NCBI GenBank assembly: GCA_902806575.1
Contig: CADCXD010000005.1
Coordinates: forward strand, 1,860,001 to 1,924,000
From: Jackrogersella multiformis
Lineage: Eukaryota; Ascomycota; Sordariomycetes; Xylariales; Hypoxylaceae
DNA: 64,000 nucleotides
Reading direction: 5' to 3'
In this document: piece after piece, positions 25,323-38,051 of the stretch
Position numbering within the stretch: position 1 is the stretch's first letter
Layout of the letters: every line of letters starts with the position of its first letter
Made by a program: the position numbers and the translations under genes
The notes under the pieces: model-generated
Told to the model about the DNA's origin: nothing
The model's database searches: none
The model's input: only the letters and a program-made list of their open reading frames with translations

Positions 25323-26386
25323 AACTCACGCCTCCATACAAGGCTTTGCCGTCATTTTCACCCACAATGGCCAGGCCCGTTTGCCGGTAGGTGTTGGAGG
25401 AGGTACACTATAGGAGGTACCTTATCCCTTGTCGAGAATCCGCAGGACAGATGAAGCTTTTTATGGAGCAGTCCTGCCGTTGATGAATCTATTGCCCAGT
25501 ACAGTACGATAGCTTGGTAGCTTGCGCTTACAACTATGTATCTGTTTCGTCTTCTCTCAGCCGTCTCTAGTAAAGTTCTGACCGTGTCTCTGCAGCTGTG
25601 ATTGTCAGCTAGCTTACCTCGTGGGTTTGTAGTAGTAGAAGCGAAGGCTCAATTCGTCTTATATCTCCTTTTGTTTCTCTGATAGCTTTGCTAAGGTTAG
25701 CGCTTCTAGTGTAAAGCCTAGGAGGAGCATGCCGTTGTCGATATTGCCCAGGGCCTATCAACCAAGTCCCGGCCAGAACTAAAAGCCCTGTATCTTCCCC
25801 CAGCCAGATCGCCATTAGCTCCGTTCTCCTTCCCAGTCGGGCTGCATGCACTGTACTCTAAAAACCCCCATGTCAGTTGTAGGTACTAAAGGTTTCTGTA
25901 CCAGACCCCCAAGTCGCTTCTTGCTCTCTCTTTGGACCAGGCCCTGGACCACCTCCGCTTGGCTAGGACCCGTCAACCGTTAAACGTGCCCCCTAGGGTA
26001 GTGGATAATGCCATCTCCTGCACAAAACAGTCCCCTCAGAGGCAACATCTATCCTACCGTATCCCGTTCCATCCCATACAAGTACACTTCGGCCTGCAAC
26101 CTTACCTTCTTTCGACGTTCACTTTATTCTGACTTCACATACCTTTGCAAGGAAAGTCTTCGATACTTCTACCAAGGCGTTGCCCTTTCGACAGGAACTT
26201 GGACTTGGCGAGACTACTAGTTTGTGAACATCAGTTAGAGGTTACTGCCGCGATTCTGATGTTCTGAGTAAAGCGTCTTCCTGTCTGGAGAGGAGGATTA
26301 AGAAAAAAAAGCGAAAATAATTTTGGTTTGATCGCCGGTGGCGCGCGAGGAGAGGTCTTGGGAGCACGGCTGGGACATAGGATCCC

Positions 26387-28712
26387 ATGTCAGCCACAAC
26401 GACTTTGACGGCGACCATGGCAGAGTTGAAGTCGGAGCCAGCGCATAGTAGTCTTTGGTCGAACTATGGCGGTGGTCCGGTGTCCTTATCAACTCGATTT
26501 CCCAACACCATGGAGTCGAATCTCTCGCACCCTTCGACAGCATCATCACAGCATCCTGGGCGGCCACGAAGCAGTCACCCGACTATCGATCATCCTTACC
26601 CGTACCCTCGATACCCGCAGGAGGAGTCGGATGGGTTTGACAGATATCCGCAGCCCTCTTTAACGCAACACCATAGCTTCCCTAACCTCAAGAGGCCGCA
26701 TCAACCCGGCGAACATCCGCCGTACCAGGAAATTGTCCAGGATCTGAGAGATGACGGGTCAAAACTCACCGTTAACCATGACCACAAGCTTCTTTCTTTT
26801 AGGAGGGTTCAGGACAAGCACACCATTGTTGATCAGCATGGACGAATGCAACAGCTTGAGCTCTCCGCGCAGCTCCACGGCATGTTCTTCCTATCGGAAA
26901 TGCCGTCAAGTACGAGTGACGGCGCGATTCTACAGCCAGAGTTAACGTGCTACCGAAGGAACTTATTCCAAATTAGTGGTTCGCTCATCACCCCACGAGG
27001 CCAGCTATCAGTAATTCTCCCTGAGACGGGGGAGACTGTCCCTGTTAACAGCACCGAAGTCACCATCTCAGCTATCGAGTCAGTTGACGGCCACCCCGTA
27101 AGGCTCATTGTTATCCCCTGGAAGACGCCACCGCCGAATTCTCCAGAACTGCCACAGACCCCAGATCAGGAGCCGCCATCATTACCATTAATTCCATTCC
27201 CAGATGACGGACAGGAGGCGGACGGCGAGTACGCTGTATATCCTATTGGGTGGCGGCGGTTGCAGTTCAGGATGTAGGTCTTCTGGTTCTCTTTTCGCCT
27301 TCCCGTTTTGCAAGGTTTGAGCCTTGGTTTGAGAAAACGTACATGCTAACGCAAATTTGACAGAGCAACGGCGAATAATGGGAGACGAAAAGAGCTTCAG
27401 CAGCACTTTGTGCTTCACTTGAAGGTGGTGGGAACGCTGGCGAATGGATCAAAAGTCGCTCTAACAGAATCCACAACAGCACCAATTGTGGTCCGAGGAC
27501 GAAGTCCGCGAAACTTCCAGGCGCGGAAGGAGATCCCTCTCTTGGGGTCCAGTGCCGGCTCGCGCGGACAAGCACTAGTTGAGACGGGGCTCGGCATCGT
27601 TGCCGGTCCCCTGTCAGTGAAGCCTCAGGACCCGAAACTGAGGGGATTAAACCTAGAATTACCGAGGACGGCGTTTACTTTCAACGCATCGAAACTCCCT
27701 GGCAGCCCAATGACGATGAGATCCAAGTAGGTCATTTTTTAAAAAAAAATCTAATTCCGGGAGGGTTAGTTTAGACAGCTTTAATATCCTCGGTTCCCGC
27801 AGGTCTTAGATGAGTAGGGAGGAATGCATTGGGGTAGTCTTATTTCTCAACTTTCGTGGGAGTTCAAAGCTGACAGCAGACTCAAGTTCGTACCCCAGCT
27901 GGAATCCTCCTAGCCAGTTGCCCTTGTCCGGGATGCCATCCTCGGCTACAGCCAGTTACCCACCAGCGAGCATACCAGCCGATTCGTACCAAAAGATGCC
28001 ACTCTCGGGAACATCGAACTACACGCAAGAGCCACAGGAGATGCCTATGCAGACGTCCATGCCATCAATGCAACTGTCCCTAGCCGCGGCGGAGCAGCAG
28101 CCGCCTGCGATCCGGACTCAATACGCGTACGTGCAAGGGACCTCGGCTCCGCCGCAGCTCTCGGTGACAACGACATCAATGGGAAGCAGCTCAGATCACG
28201 GCAACTTAAATGTGCCCCGGTACGTGGATTCAAACCCACGACCGACTAAGAGCCCGCGTCATGCGAGCCATCAGTCCGTTCCCAGTAGTAGCTCTATGAG
28301 CAACAATAATGACACCTCCGAATACAGGTACGGGCCTTCGGGGTACGTGCCCGTTAACAGCAATTCAAACGAGTTGAATTCGGCATCCACATATAGTGAT
28401 AGTACGAGCGGCGGTGCTGCTACCGGCGCTTCTAGTGCTGGCGGCGCCCCTTCATCCGCAGGTGGACATTCCCAGCAACCCCAACAACCACAATCACAAC
28501 AGCCGCCACCGCGCGATTATTACCCCCCTACGACTTCGTGGACGAGTACGGCGGGCGAACCCAGTAGCGCCACCGTCCACTCATACCATAGCAGCGGCGG
28601 CGCAGGCAGCGAAAGCAGCAGACCGTACGCATTCCCTAGTAAGAGCGACCACCCACCGCCTCCTGGGAGTTATGCTTCGACTTTAAATCATTACTCATGG
28701 AGCCCGACGTAA
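26387..28712 (+). CDS. vib-1: NDT80/PhoG-type transcription factor, VIB-1/XprG-like
   Basis: Exons 26387-27273, 27364-27726 and 27887-28712 join to 691 residues, near the known size of Neurospora VIB-1. The join AT|A restores RLQFRIATANNGRRKE, and AA|T restores RSNSYPSWNPPSQ. The NDT80-type Ig-fold DNA-binding domain spans roughly residues 125-350, with signature segments DKHTIVDQHGRMQQLELSAQ, ELTCYRRNLFQISG, WRRLQFRIATANNGRRK and VRGRSPRNF (residues 339-347), whose basic residues contact DNA in the family. The rest is Pro/Ser/Gln-rich and probably disordered. The family is nuclear; VIB-1 controls heterokaryon-incompatibility cell death and protease and cellulase responses, and Aspergillus XprG controls extracellular proteases. 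The assignment among fungal NDT80 paralogues (VIB-1, FSD-1 and a third type) is by remembered sequence style, not alignment. The 11-kb upstream gap suggests complex regulation. Confidence 0.88.
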
Positions 28713-30980
28713 AAAACCGGTGCTAAGAGAAAATAATACAAAGACGATCGAAAGATTCGACGAGCTCGTTTCTCCTCACTGTCATGAGCCACATGGGGGG
28801 CACATCGTACACACACTAAGAAGACGTAGGTGTGTGAGCGAAAGACAATGAGGGGGGCGATGACAGCTCTCGCTACCGTAAAAAGCGCGACTTCTACCAC
28901 ATGTCGCCTGTATAGTATTTTAATGAAGGTTCATTTTCTGTTTCTTGTTCGAGACCTGTGATGGAAGGAAAAGGGCCAAAAGCTGTTTTCGGGATTCCGC
29001 ACCCCTTTACGGAGGAATTGTATATGGGGTATTGGAGGGGCAGCAGCGGGTGAGACGGAGTAAAGAGGAGAAAGATGATGGAATGGGATAGTCTCCGTGT
29101 ACTCTTGGAAGGAAGTACGGTTGCCGTGCTGGTTGTGTATCTGGTGTTTTTCTCATATCGATACTCATTCGTGTCTTTCGCTTATAGCGAACGCGACCCT
29201 CTCCACCATCTTGTTTGGACGTACAGCATACACTCAAACATTCGCAGAGACGGGCCGGCATTGGAATCTCCGGAGTTGGTTTCTTCTTTCTCCTACTGTT
29301 GTCGTCATTTTGAGGTGGAAATCATCTTTTGCTATTTCGATATCCCCCCCTCGTTCGTATCATACGTACATACCATACAGTACCATCGTCGTTACCCATT
29401 GCACAATCTGGAGCAAGCGGGCAGGGCGGCCGCATTGTTATTTACTCAGCGACCGAGGCTTATGTGATATTGTAAGCTAGATTGCTGAGTGGTAATTCGT
29501 TGTCATTGCCCTTGCTGTGAGTTAAGCAACGGAGGAGGACACGCTTCCCTTAAATTATATCGATATTCATTTCGACCCTGTTAATAATCCTTGTTCGTGC
29601 TCTGCTCAGGACGGCGGCATACTCTGGCTAAGAGAAAACTGATTCTGGTAGAAATTCTGGAAGGCTCATTCCTTTCGAGATGACGAATACTATCTTGACT
29701 TCGGTACTTTGCAAGAATGCAACATGTTTTGGACGGGAAAGAGATGGCGAGTCCATGCGAGGCGATCGAGTTGCCAAGTGGAATATTTGAAACCACCAGG
29801 TTTTCATATGATTCGGAGCTTGTTCATATCAGTAGCCTCTGGTATTCTCTCCAAAGCTCTTGACTTGTATTTTAGTTAACCACATCGTTAGACCAGCGGC
29901 CTTTATATATACCTAGGTAGGCATGAAGATAGGTATGATCAAAAAGGGCCAGAGCACTAGTTTTCAGCTTCTAGATGCCAAGGCTTGTATTGTCCCACAC
30001 TAAGACGTCCGTCTGTCAAAGCTGAAGACTTTTATCTGATGACTATTAGTTCCTAGTACAGGCTATTTCCTCGTGCTAGTACCTAGCGGATGATTTTTGG
30101 GCATATAGAGAGTGGAGGGAAGGTATGAAAGGAGTGAATTATGGTGGCGATCCAATAAGAGAGTTAACCATAGGTGATTTATTGGGAATTTCTAGATTGG
30201 TGATGAGGTTATATTGATAATAAAAAGACAAGGTGATAGCTTGATTCGGTAATATTGCTTTCACTTTTGCTAACGAGCTGTTTGTAGGATTTACTACCTA
30301 GGTAGGTATGTAGTATGAATAAATCAAGGGATGAAAGATAATTGTAAGGGGAAAGAATGAGACAGGTAGGTAGGTAGTTTAAGTTTAGTATGGATGGCCC
30401 TTATATTCTAACCCGCTTGATTGCACCTGTAAGCTGCCGTTTCTTCTTCGGTCGTTTGCCCCTACGCACTTTCCCTCGTATTGCTACCCTAGGTACGTAG
30501 TAGTAGGTACTTACCTACCTACCTAGGTACCTACCTAAGCAGGTAAGCCCTGGAGGTAATCTAAGGTGGTACAAAACTCTAACCTACGGCCGTTACCACC
30601 TCACCTACCTAGGGCTAGATACCTAGGTGGAAGGTGAAGTTCAATGTGATAGGATTCAGCTAAAATATTAGCGGTGTTCCAAGTTATCGGGACAGGAATT
30701 GGCCATTCAGGCAAAGCGAGCCAAAAAGGTATACTAATAATCCATTCGTGGGTAGCGGCTAAATCACGGCCCCACTCTAGGTAGGAATTTCTAGTATGGT
30801 GGTCAGAGCGTCCACCCTAACGACACCATTTTCTTTAGTACTTAGACACTATTACATATCATTTTACATTATGCAAATAGTGCAGATAGTCACAACGTCA
30901 ACCTCATGGTAAACGTTAGAGACCCATTTTGTTTCTACATACTTCCAAGGTTGTGATAATCTACCCATATTACTAAGATC
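28713..30980. other. intergenic region
   Basis: 2.3 kb. The first several hundred bases are probably the 3' UTR of the VIB-1-type gene. CCTAGG palindromes occur near 29911, 30297, 30523 and 30607-30625. Open frames at 29075-29480 lack recognisable motifs. No gene is supported. Confidence 0.5.
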
Positions 30981-31870
30981 ATGTTCGAGGTTCCTGATGC
31001 TAAACGGTATGATACACTTCTTGCATATACCTCTCTAGTTCTTAAACTAATAGCAAACATTAAAGGGTTCGGCGGGAAGATTTGTATGATTCTTCCTCGG
31101 AGGATGAGAAAACACAGGACGATCAATTAGATTCAACCTTGCGTGGAAAGTTGAATGCACAGCTTTCTGGGTTGTTGGATCTTAGCTTCACGGCAGATGG
31201 GGACATCGAAGCACAGAATCCTCCAGAATGTTGTACAGAGGATGCGAACGTTGATCCCCGTGATGATCATGATGCTGAAAACTCTGGAGAGGAGGCATTT
31301 ATGTTTCGCCTATTTCGCGACGAGGAGGCATCGCGCAAAGTAGTCCTCGAATCCCAGAATGCTAGCGCGAAAAGCGGCGATGGTGCCTTTGTGGTGGCCA
31401 AACGACCCGTCTCGTACTATTTAGCTAGGGAGTTATCACCTGAAGTCGCTGAGGAATTTAGGATGGCTGCCGTGAGCGCCGATTATCTCCTCCACGACGC
31501 TAGGAAGAGACGATGGGGACTCGAAAAGCCATGGAAAGTGACAACTATCACTGTTACTACCAATCAGAAATTGACCACCCAAGGCACTTCTGTCAAACAC
31601 AATGTGACAACCGACAAGGGGAAGCAAAAGAAGAGACCGGGAAAGAGGCGCAGAATAATTCTTAGGGTTCGAGAGAAGGCCAGAAAGGAACAGGAGGAGG
31701 CAGCGAAGCGACAGCTTGTCGACAAGGAGCAGCACCTGAAAGAAAAGAAACAGAGACTCAATAAGCAGAAGAAACTCAAACGGAGAGCCAAGGCGCGAGA
31801 GACGAAACAGAGTGTGAAAGGTGATGCAGCTTCTGAGAAGAACAGTAGGAATAGCAGTCCAAAGGAATAG
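30981..31870 (+). CDS. basic, probably nucleolar fungal protein, DUF2011-like
   Basis: Exon 1 is 30981-31006 (MFEVPDAK plus a split Arg codon) and exon 2 is 31066-31870, giving 276 residues. The start exon was found by phase: CG|GTATGA joins AAAG|GGTTCGG to read MFEVPDAKRVRREDLYDSSSE. The central segment GEEAFMFRLFRDEEASRKVV resembles the core of the fungal family DUF2011. The C-terminal third is a highly charged coiled-coil-like tail with Lys/Arg clusters (KKRPGKRRRIILRVREKARK), consistent with nuclear or nucleolar location. No enzymatic motif is visible and the role is unknown. It ends about 640 bp before HAM-2 on the same strand. Confidence 0.8.
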
Positions 31871-32511
31871 CAGTCCAAACTGAGATTAGATTAGGATTAG
31901 GATTCAGATTCGATACCGTATTAAGATTACAGGTTTTTACACCAATGTATGCTGAATTATTACAATTTCCAAGGTTCTGTCTTTCATCCTTCGAATTTCT
32001 TCAAAGGTCGAGTTACACCAATAATATTACTTGTAAGTGCCTAGGTACCTAATATGTATGATATGCAATTAAGCAGATTTGACGTACCTAGGCTATGAGC
32101 TCGTGCCACAACCTTATTCACGTAGCTACTTAGGTAGCTATTAGTGTAGGTACCTACCTGGTATGTTAGCGTGCACTGCCACATCTAGATTGTCCCCATT
32201 GGGCGAGGTCCTTACACTAGACGCTACGTAAGGTACCAAGATGCATTCTTAACCTACCCACTTCATATGTTCGCGCGACATCCATGGATGTTCGCCAACC
32301 CAAGTTTTCTACATCGCGACGTTGGATTAACTCAAGAATCACTTCTCTCCGTATTTTTTTTTTTTTTGTTTGTTTTGCAACTTTCGACTTCTACTTCTGA
32401 CTTTTAACTACTTACTCCTAGGGAGATATCTATGTTTTCCTATAACTTAATCGTTATGTACCCTTAAGCAACGCCACGTTCTATGGAAGCCCCGCAACGC
32501 GTGAAGACATC
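31871..32511. other. intergenic region upstream of ham-2
   Basis: 641 bp with CCTAGG motifs near 32040 and 32088, several TAGGTACC-like repeats, a T11-type homopolymer near 32357 and pyrimidine-rich sequence just upstream of the ham-2 start. It presumably holds the ham-2 promoter. Confidence 0.5.
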
Positions 32512-35500
32512 ATGAACTCGTTGTGGTCAAGAGCTGCCGATGATGGTGCCGATGCACCAAAAGGCCCAGAGGATGTGGTAGACACTGGAGTTGCTGACGT
32601 CGGTCCTGGAGCCACAAACATGGCGCCAATCCGACAATCCGGTCGACCTCCGCTACAGCGAAATCAGATTCAGCCTAATCCGTCCCCACAACCTTCTCTA
32701 ACGACGAACAACCAGCCGCCTGATTCACTATCACTTGCACAGCTAAGGCGCATAGTCTCCGAGTTTCCTCGTACTGAAGCTGTTGCATACGACTTCGAAT
32801 ATTCTGATACCGGCCCCCATGATGAAGAGATCGACGAGTGGTTCGTCTACCAATTCTGGCAATGGATAAGGTTGAACTCTGCTCAGAGGGCTTTCGAGTG
32901 GCAGTGGGAACACGATATCGCGGCGAGGCAAGATGAAATTACCTGGGATGAAGCAGATGATGAAGTAAGAACAAATTTCATCCGGCAAGCCTTGGACGAA
33001 ATCAAAGCTAGAGACATCGCCACCCGTGCTACTGCTATAGGGAGACTTACTTATCTCGTCTTGGGTCGATGGGCCGACACTGCTAGTTCTCCCCATGGCG
33101 ATAAAACAAAGATGCGAAGCGCCGCCGCGCCTGCTCAACTTGCTGCCATAAAATCTGCCGTCAAACTGATCGCGGAGTGGGATGGGATTCCCGTTCTATG
33201 GACCGCTCTGCGCAATGCTTACGAGATACTATGGTAGGTATTTCTTTTTTCCGATTTTTTTCTTCTTGTTCTATCATGCTGATACTTGCTTAGGGCAGAC
33301 GAACCTTTAAGACCACAAGGCAGTAGCCTAGCCGAGGCGCAAGACGAACTTATGAACCTAATGACTATTATGTATATGTGTATACAAGAGACTCTATTTG
33401 ACCAGGGTGGCATGAACACGGTGCGGGAGAAACTCCGTAAGTATTAGGTCGTTATGATTCTTTTCGAGTATTGAGCTAATAATAGTAGTGGAACTGGAGC
33501 CTCATTTGACGACGTTTATGCTTTCAGCCTCGGCTAGGCTACGATGGCAAGAAGTAAATATTGTGCCTGCTCCTCAGGTACGAAGCTTTTCGATACATTC
33601 CGGGTGCCCTGCTGACCAAAATAGACACTTTTACTCCTATGGAAGGCAATTCTTCTTGAATTCGGTGGGACTAAGGAGATCGAAGAAACCAAAAAGGCTC
33701 TGAGAGAGACGGCCGTTGATGATAAAGAGAAAGACCTTATTATGGCTACACCTCTGGATTATCATGTTTTTCGACAAGAAATCACATCGAAATACCCAGC
33801 CTACGTGCCCCCTCAGCCGATAATAGCCCTTGAAGCAGATAATACCTCTCTCCTACCTCCATTGCCCAATCATCCCACTAGAAACAATGGATCTAATGGT
33901 ATACTTCCCGCCCCCCCAGGCACCCAGAGCGGAGGGGCGTCGATCCTACACCAACCTGTCCACATAGCTACCCCGGCACCGTCTCCCCCGCCGTCCCCGG
34001 CAATTGGCGGGAAAGGAGGCAAGAAGCAGAACTATCAAACAAACCAGAATTTTCCGTTCATGTACCCACCCTTAGATGCTACTAGCAACAGTGCAGGAGG
34101 CAAGGGTGGGGCTGGTCTACAGGACTTTCTCGTTGGTCGTAAGTGGGAAGGCAGTGATGTGCCTGCATCTATCCTCGAAGCCGGCGAGCTATTCTCCAAA
34201 AGGGTGCGAATGACCCGGGCTACGAGACAGCTATGGGAAGAACGGGAGAGGTTTCAAAGATTTGAAAGAGGCTGGGATCCTTCGGATGATGGTATAGAAG
34301 ATCTGGATCTAGATGCTTTAGCAATCGATGATGATGTTGACGAGGACAAGCTTCTTGAAGCCATCCAGCAAAGAGAGAGGAAAGCCCGAGGAGCTGAGAT
34401 CGACTATGGCCCAGAGCCAACTGTCGATCTAGAAGTCAAGCGGCGGCTGGAAGCTATTGAAGCATTTTACGTGAGTCAATCTGAGGTTTATACCTAACGG
34501 ATCATTACTAATAATCGATAGTCCGCTGCTTTACCGCAGCTGCAGTCATTGGTGATAGTCCTCATGAAGGGCGTATTATTCAATGTTACTGCATGTATTG
34601 CTCTTCCTACTAATAGTCAGCAGCAATCGGGAGTACCAGGGGGGGCCCAGCCCCGCGTTAATGGCGGCCCTGCAACAAATAGATCGCAAGATAGTTCCAT
34701 GGGTGCCAGCAGCTTGCCAAATCACGATGGTGCCGAGCCTTCTTTGGAGGATTTGGATGCTACACGGTGCAGGGAAATCGAATCGAAAGCGGCTACGGGC
34801 ATCATTCTTCTGCTCATGAAGTGGCTCAAGATCTCGCGTATGTCACTTGTATCTCGATGCTTCATCGCTTTGCTAATGGTTCCCTAGATGTTTTGAAGTT
34901 TGAATACTTGGCACAACTACTACTGGATTCTAATTATCTTCCTTTGGTTCTTAAGTTGTTCGCACATCAAGATATCCAGCAAGTAGTTGATAGCAAAACG
35001 GACCGCCTTGAGCACAGGTAAGAGCTCCCCGACGATGTCACGATATTTATTGACTTACATATCCTAGTTTCTTCCAATTCTGTAACGATCGTGCTCACCC
35101 TACGGATAAATTGCCGCAGGAGCCGACTGAGATCGATGGTCCAGAGGAAGAAAGCGAGGACGATGCGGCACCGCCGCCCATCAAACTACGACGATCACCA
35201 CCCGAACAAGTGACCGCAGCCGCCGCAGAAATCGGCGATCCCGCAAACAGGACCGATGGCCAGGTACCCACCCGCCCTGAAGTGGACGAATTGGGTTATC
35301 CAGTGAACCCTCTGCCGAAGGAACCTATTACTGATTTCTCGCGCCGCAATTTCTTCGCCCTCATCAACTATCTGCGAATCATGCAGAAGATCTGCAAGAA
35401 CAAGGCACATCGCAATTTATTGCTCGTACAGTATAAGTCGTCTAACATAATACGCAAATCACTCAAGGTACCCCAGAACGAGCTGCGACTCTATACGCTC

Positions 35501-35866
35501 AAGCTCTTCAAGAATCAAGTCCCCTACTGCGGCCGTAAGTGGCGGCAGAGCAATATGCGCGTTATCACCGCCATATACCTGCATTGCCGACCTGAGCTCC
35601 GAGACGAGTGGCTGGCGGGCAGCGACGTGGACGCCGAAGTCGAGGAAGCGCTGCCACTCGAGCAAGCCCTCCGAAGCTTGACCCACTGGTTCAATGTCAG
35701 GAGATATCCGGATCAGATGGCAGCGGATATTCGGGAGGCGCTACGAAATGAGCAAGATTTCTTCAAGCGCGAGCTCGACAAACTCGACGTATGGGGCGAT
35801 GTCGGCCAGGTAGAAGGCATGAATGCCGATTGGGATCACCCCGGGCACGGCCCCGCATACGGCTGA
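32512..35866 (+). CDS. ham-2: STRIPAK complex subunit HAM-2/PRO22 (Far11/STRIP family)
   Basis: Seven exons: 32512-33233, 33294-33436, 33489-33577, 33625-34470, 34522-34837, 34888-35017 and 35068-35866. All phases agree and give 1014 residues. The N-terminal half matches the N1221-like domain (LSLAQLRRIVSEFPRTEAV, then WQWEHDIAARQDEITW). The C-terminal half matches the DUF3402 domain (DFSRRNFFALINYLRIMQK, LYTLKLFKNQVPYCGRKWRQ). This family (human STRIP1/2, yeast Far11, Sordaria PRO22, Neurospora HAM-2) is a scaffold of the striatin phosphatase-kinase complex at the nuclear envelope and endomembranes, needed in fungi for hyphal fusion and fruiting-body development. The Pro/Gly-rich middle (~residues 390-440) and the Gln/Asn stretch are probably disordered. 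No defect is seen. Confidence 0.95.
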
Positions 35867-36828
35867 ACGCAGTTAGTCGTGCTGTTCGGCATGTTTCGAT
35901 CTGAAAGACAAAGTGCTGCTTTCGCTCATGCGGACTTAGCTGCCTTAAGCTCTAGAACTCGTTCCCCGATGCCTCTATTTACGCATATCCTATGTGCGCG
36001 TTATGGGTAGGCGTTGACCCTGGCTGGATACCACAGTGGTCCAGGAGCTCTTTATGAGCACCTAGGTACCTGGCTAGGCAGACACGGTGAGGTACTCTAG
36101 AGAATGGACATCGACGGTAAATACCCTAATTCTAGTTGTACATAGACTAGTAGTCCCATATGCGAGCGGAATGGCTCGCTTTGGATGTACAGTGACTAGT
36201 GATATGAAGCCTACAACAATGTCATGATACACAATACAGTCCGTCAAATACGCTCGAGGTCTCGTTTGTAATGACTTGACTTTTATGTTTGCCTCGGTGA
36301 CTGGCTCGTTAATTATAGCTTACTAAGGGGATGGTGTGGGCTTAAAGGGGTGTAGGTAAGGTTAGCCATGTCTGCAGACTAACGCTAGGCACCTATTATT
36401 GCCTTGTGCATGATGAGCATCACGATGATGTTATTGTTGGCGTTATGTAGCATCATCCCGACCCCCAATCCCCAGCACCGCTACCCGCCCCCACGAAGGC
36501 GGCCCAACGTATCTCTACCTCCAATAGGTACCTACGAACATAAGTTGAGTGGGGGTTACCATGTAACTGACCCGCTATGAAACTTATTATCGGATCCAAC
36601 TGCATAACTCAAATAGGTTTTACCGTCTAGGCTTCCTGAACATCGTCCTATCGCACCGACTCTCCTGTTTCAAGACGGCTCGAGCACATCGCCTCGCTTA
36701 GCTTTAGCTTCGCCTCTCTTCTCCTCACATCACACTTCGCGGATATCACACGCAAGCAACGTAAGCGCCCAAGACCAGAAGGTCAAAGGGGAAGAGCGAG
36801 CGAGCCTGCACCGGAGAGATGGCAGCGG
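35867..36828. other. intergenic region
   Basis: 962 bp. The first part is probably the ham-2 3' UTR. A CCTAGG motif lies near 36062. The last ~200 bp is GC-richer and pyrimidine-rich, as expected for the former promoter of the decayed carrier gene. No gene is seen. Confidence 0.5.
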
Positions 36829-38051
36829 CTGCGGACGGCAAGACCGAGCCGGCCAATCTCGCTGGTGGCCGGCGGCATGGCGGGGGAAATCGAATCTGCC
36901 TGCACGTACCCGTTCGAGCGAGCGAAGACCCGCGTGCAGCTGTATGACCACGAAGGGGATTGCAGCCCCTTCATGGAAGTGGCTGAGGAGGGCTTGCGCG
37001 CGCTGTATAAGGGCTGCTCGGTTATGGTCGTGGTGTGCCTGTGTGCCTTAGCCTTTCCTATGCTATCTATCTATCTATTGCCTATCTATCTACCCAGGGG
37101 TTTTCGCCCGTTTCTTCGCCTCCAACGAGTAGTCCTTCTTCCTTTAGTAAACGTGGGGGAGAGCATTATGCGCGCCTTGGTATATCAACCCCCGAAACCG
37201 TCGAGGGAAATAGTTTCCCGCGAAAGGGAGCAAGTAATAAATCAAAGGATGCCATAACACCCAGCTTCGCACCTCCTTCTCAATCGAGCAGCTCGCAGGA
37301 CGACGAGCTGCCCTCCCCTTTCTGCTAGCTGCAGCATGCATACCTACCTCCTAGGTAGGTACATAGTGGCACTCGCGAATCCTGGTCGTATGCTCGTGCT
37401 GGGCAAGGGGGGGAGGTACCTGGGGAAGATCGGATCTGATTCGGCGTCCGGGGAGGCAACGCTGCACCCCTCTGTGCCTTGCATGCATGCGGCATGCGTA
37501 TCACCAGCCCGCTTCCTCCCGTTCTCCCCCGGGTAGCACGGTCCTGTCTTGCGTAACCCTCCCTATCTTAAGTCCAGAACATGCATAGACAGATACAGAT
37601 ACACGCCTGGGTAGGCGCATACAGCTGACCAGCCACTTCATCCGCGCGGCTGCAGGGCTCCATCGGCAAAGACGGGTGCGCTTCGTGGCCTTCGACGGCA
37701 TCCGGTCGCTCTTCGAGGGCCCGAGACCAGTTGACTAAGAACCCGTTGCCCTGAATCCTTTTTTTACCTACCTACCAGGGCAAATAAGCAGCACAAACAC
37801 CAACCCCCATCCTACTGACAACCGTCGTCACGCCCTCGAGGCGTATCAAAACGGCGTTGGTCGACGACGCACGGACATCGCGACGCTCCCGGTAGCCTGC
37901 GCACTGCGAGTACCGCCTCCGCGACCCCAAATCAGGCGGGGACGGCGGAGTTCCAGCTGGGCTCGTACGCGAGGGCCGTCTACACGGAGGACGGTGATGG
38001 CCGGGACATACTGTTTGCAGCGGACGAGCAGGCGATGAGGGTGCCGAGGTG
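36829..38051 (+). pseudogene. decayed mitochondrial tricarboxylate carrier
   Basis: Fragments of an SLC25-family tricarboxylate transporter appear in the right order but different frames. MAAAADGKTEPAN starts at 36829. After a one-base frame change comes SLVAGGMAGEIESACTYPFE then RAKTRVQL, ending YKGCSVMVV near 37030. A 600-bp interruption rich in CTAT repeats follows, then VRFVAFDGIRSLFEG near 37680-37725. Next is ILLTTVVTPSRRIKTALVDD at 37809-37870, closed by TAG at 37893, and FQLGSYARAV near 37955. The carrier signature (PxDxxK-type, here YPFERAK and TPSRRIK) is recognisable, but the last third of the carrier is missing. Functional members exchange citrate across the inner mitochondrial membrane. 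Even allowing introns, at least one frameshift and the truncation exclude a normal product. Confidence 0.8.

Larger units (their letters stand above)
15039..26386. other. 11.3-kb gene-free region upstream of the VIB-1-type gene
   Basis: The largest gene-free stretch of the window. Frames of up to ~138 codons exist on both strands (for example 20779-21195 and 22395-22811), but none has motifs, domain-like composition or splice continuity. It contains many CCTAGG palindromes, several microsatellites (20632-20655, 23206-23279, 24411-24437, 25290-25322) and pyrimidine-rich tracts (for example 16075-16115) of the kind seen near fungal transcription starts. The last 1-2 kb is probably the promoter and a long 5' leader of the downstream regulator. 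No tRNA-like B box with a matching A box was found. Confidence 0.6.

Noticed and set aside
19505..26030. CACAAAA strings that could be NDT80-type sites (autoregulation of the VIB-1-type gene)
   Set aside because: Only a few partial matches to the middle sporulation element are visible and none has the full consensus.
36829..38051. Treating the carrier region as an intact multi-intron gene
   Set aside because: The first codons and the carrier core are in different frames without splice signals between them, and the last third of the carrier is absent.
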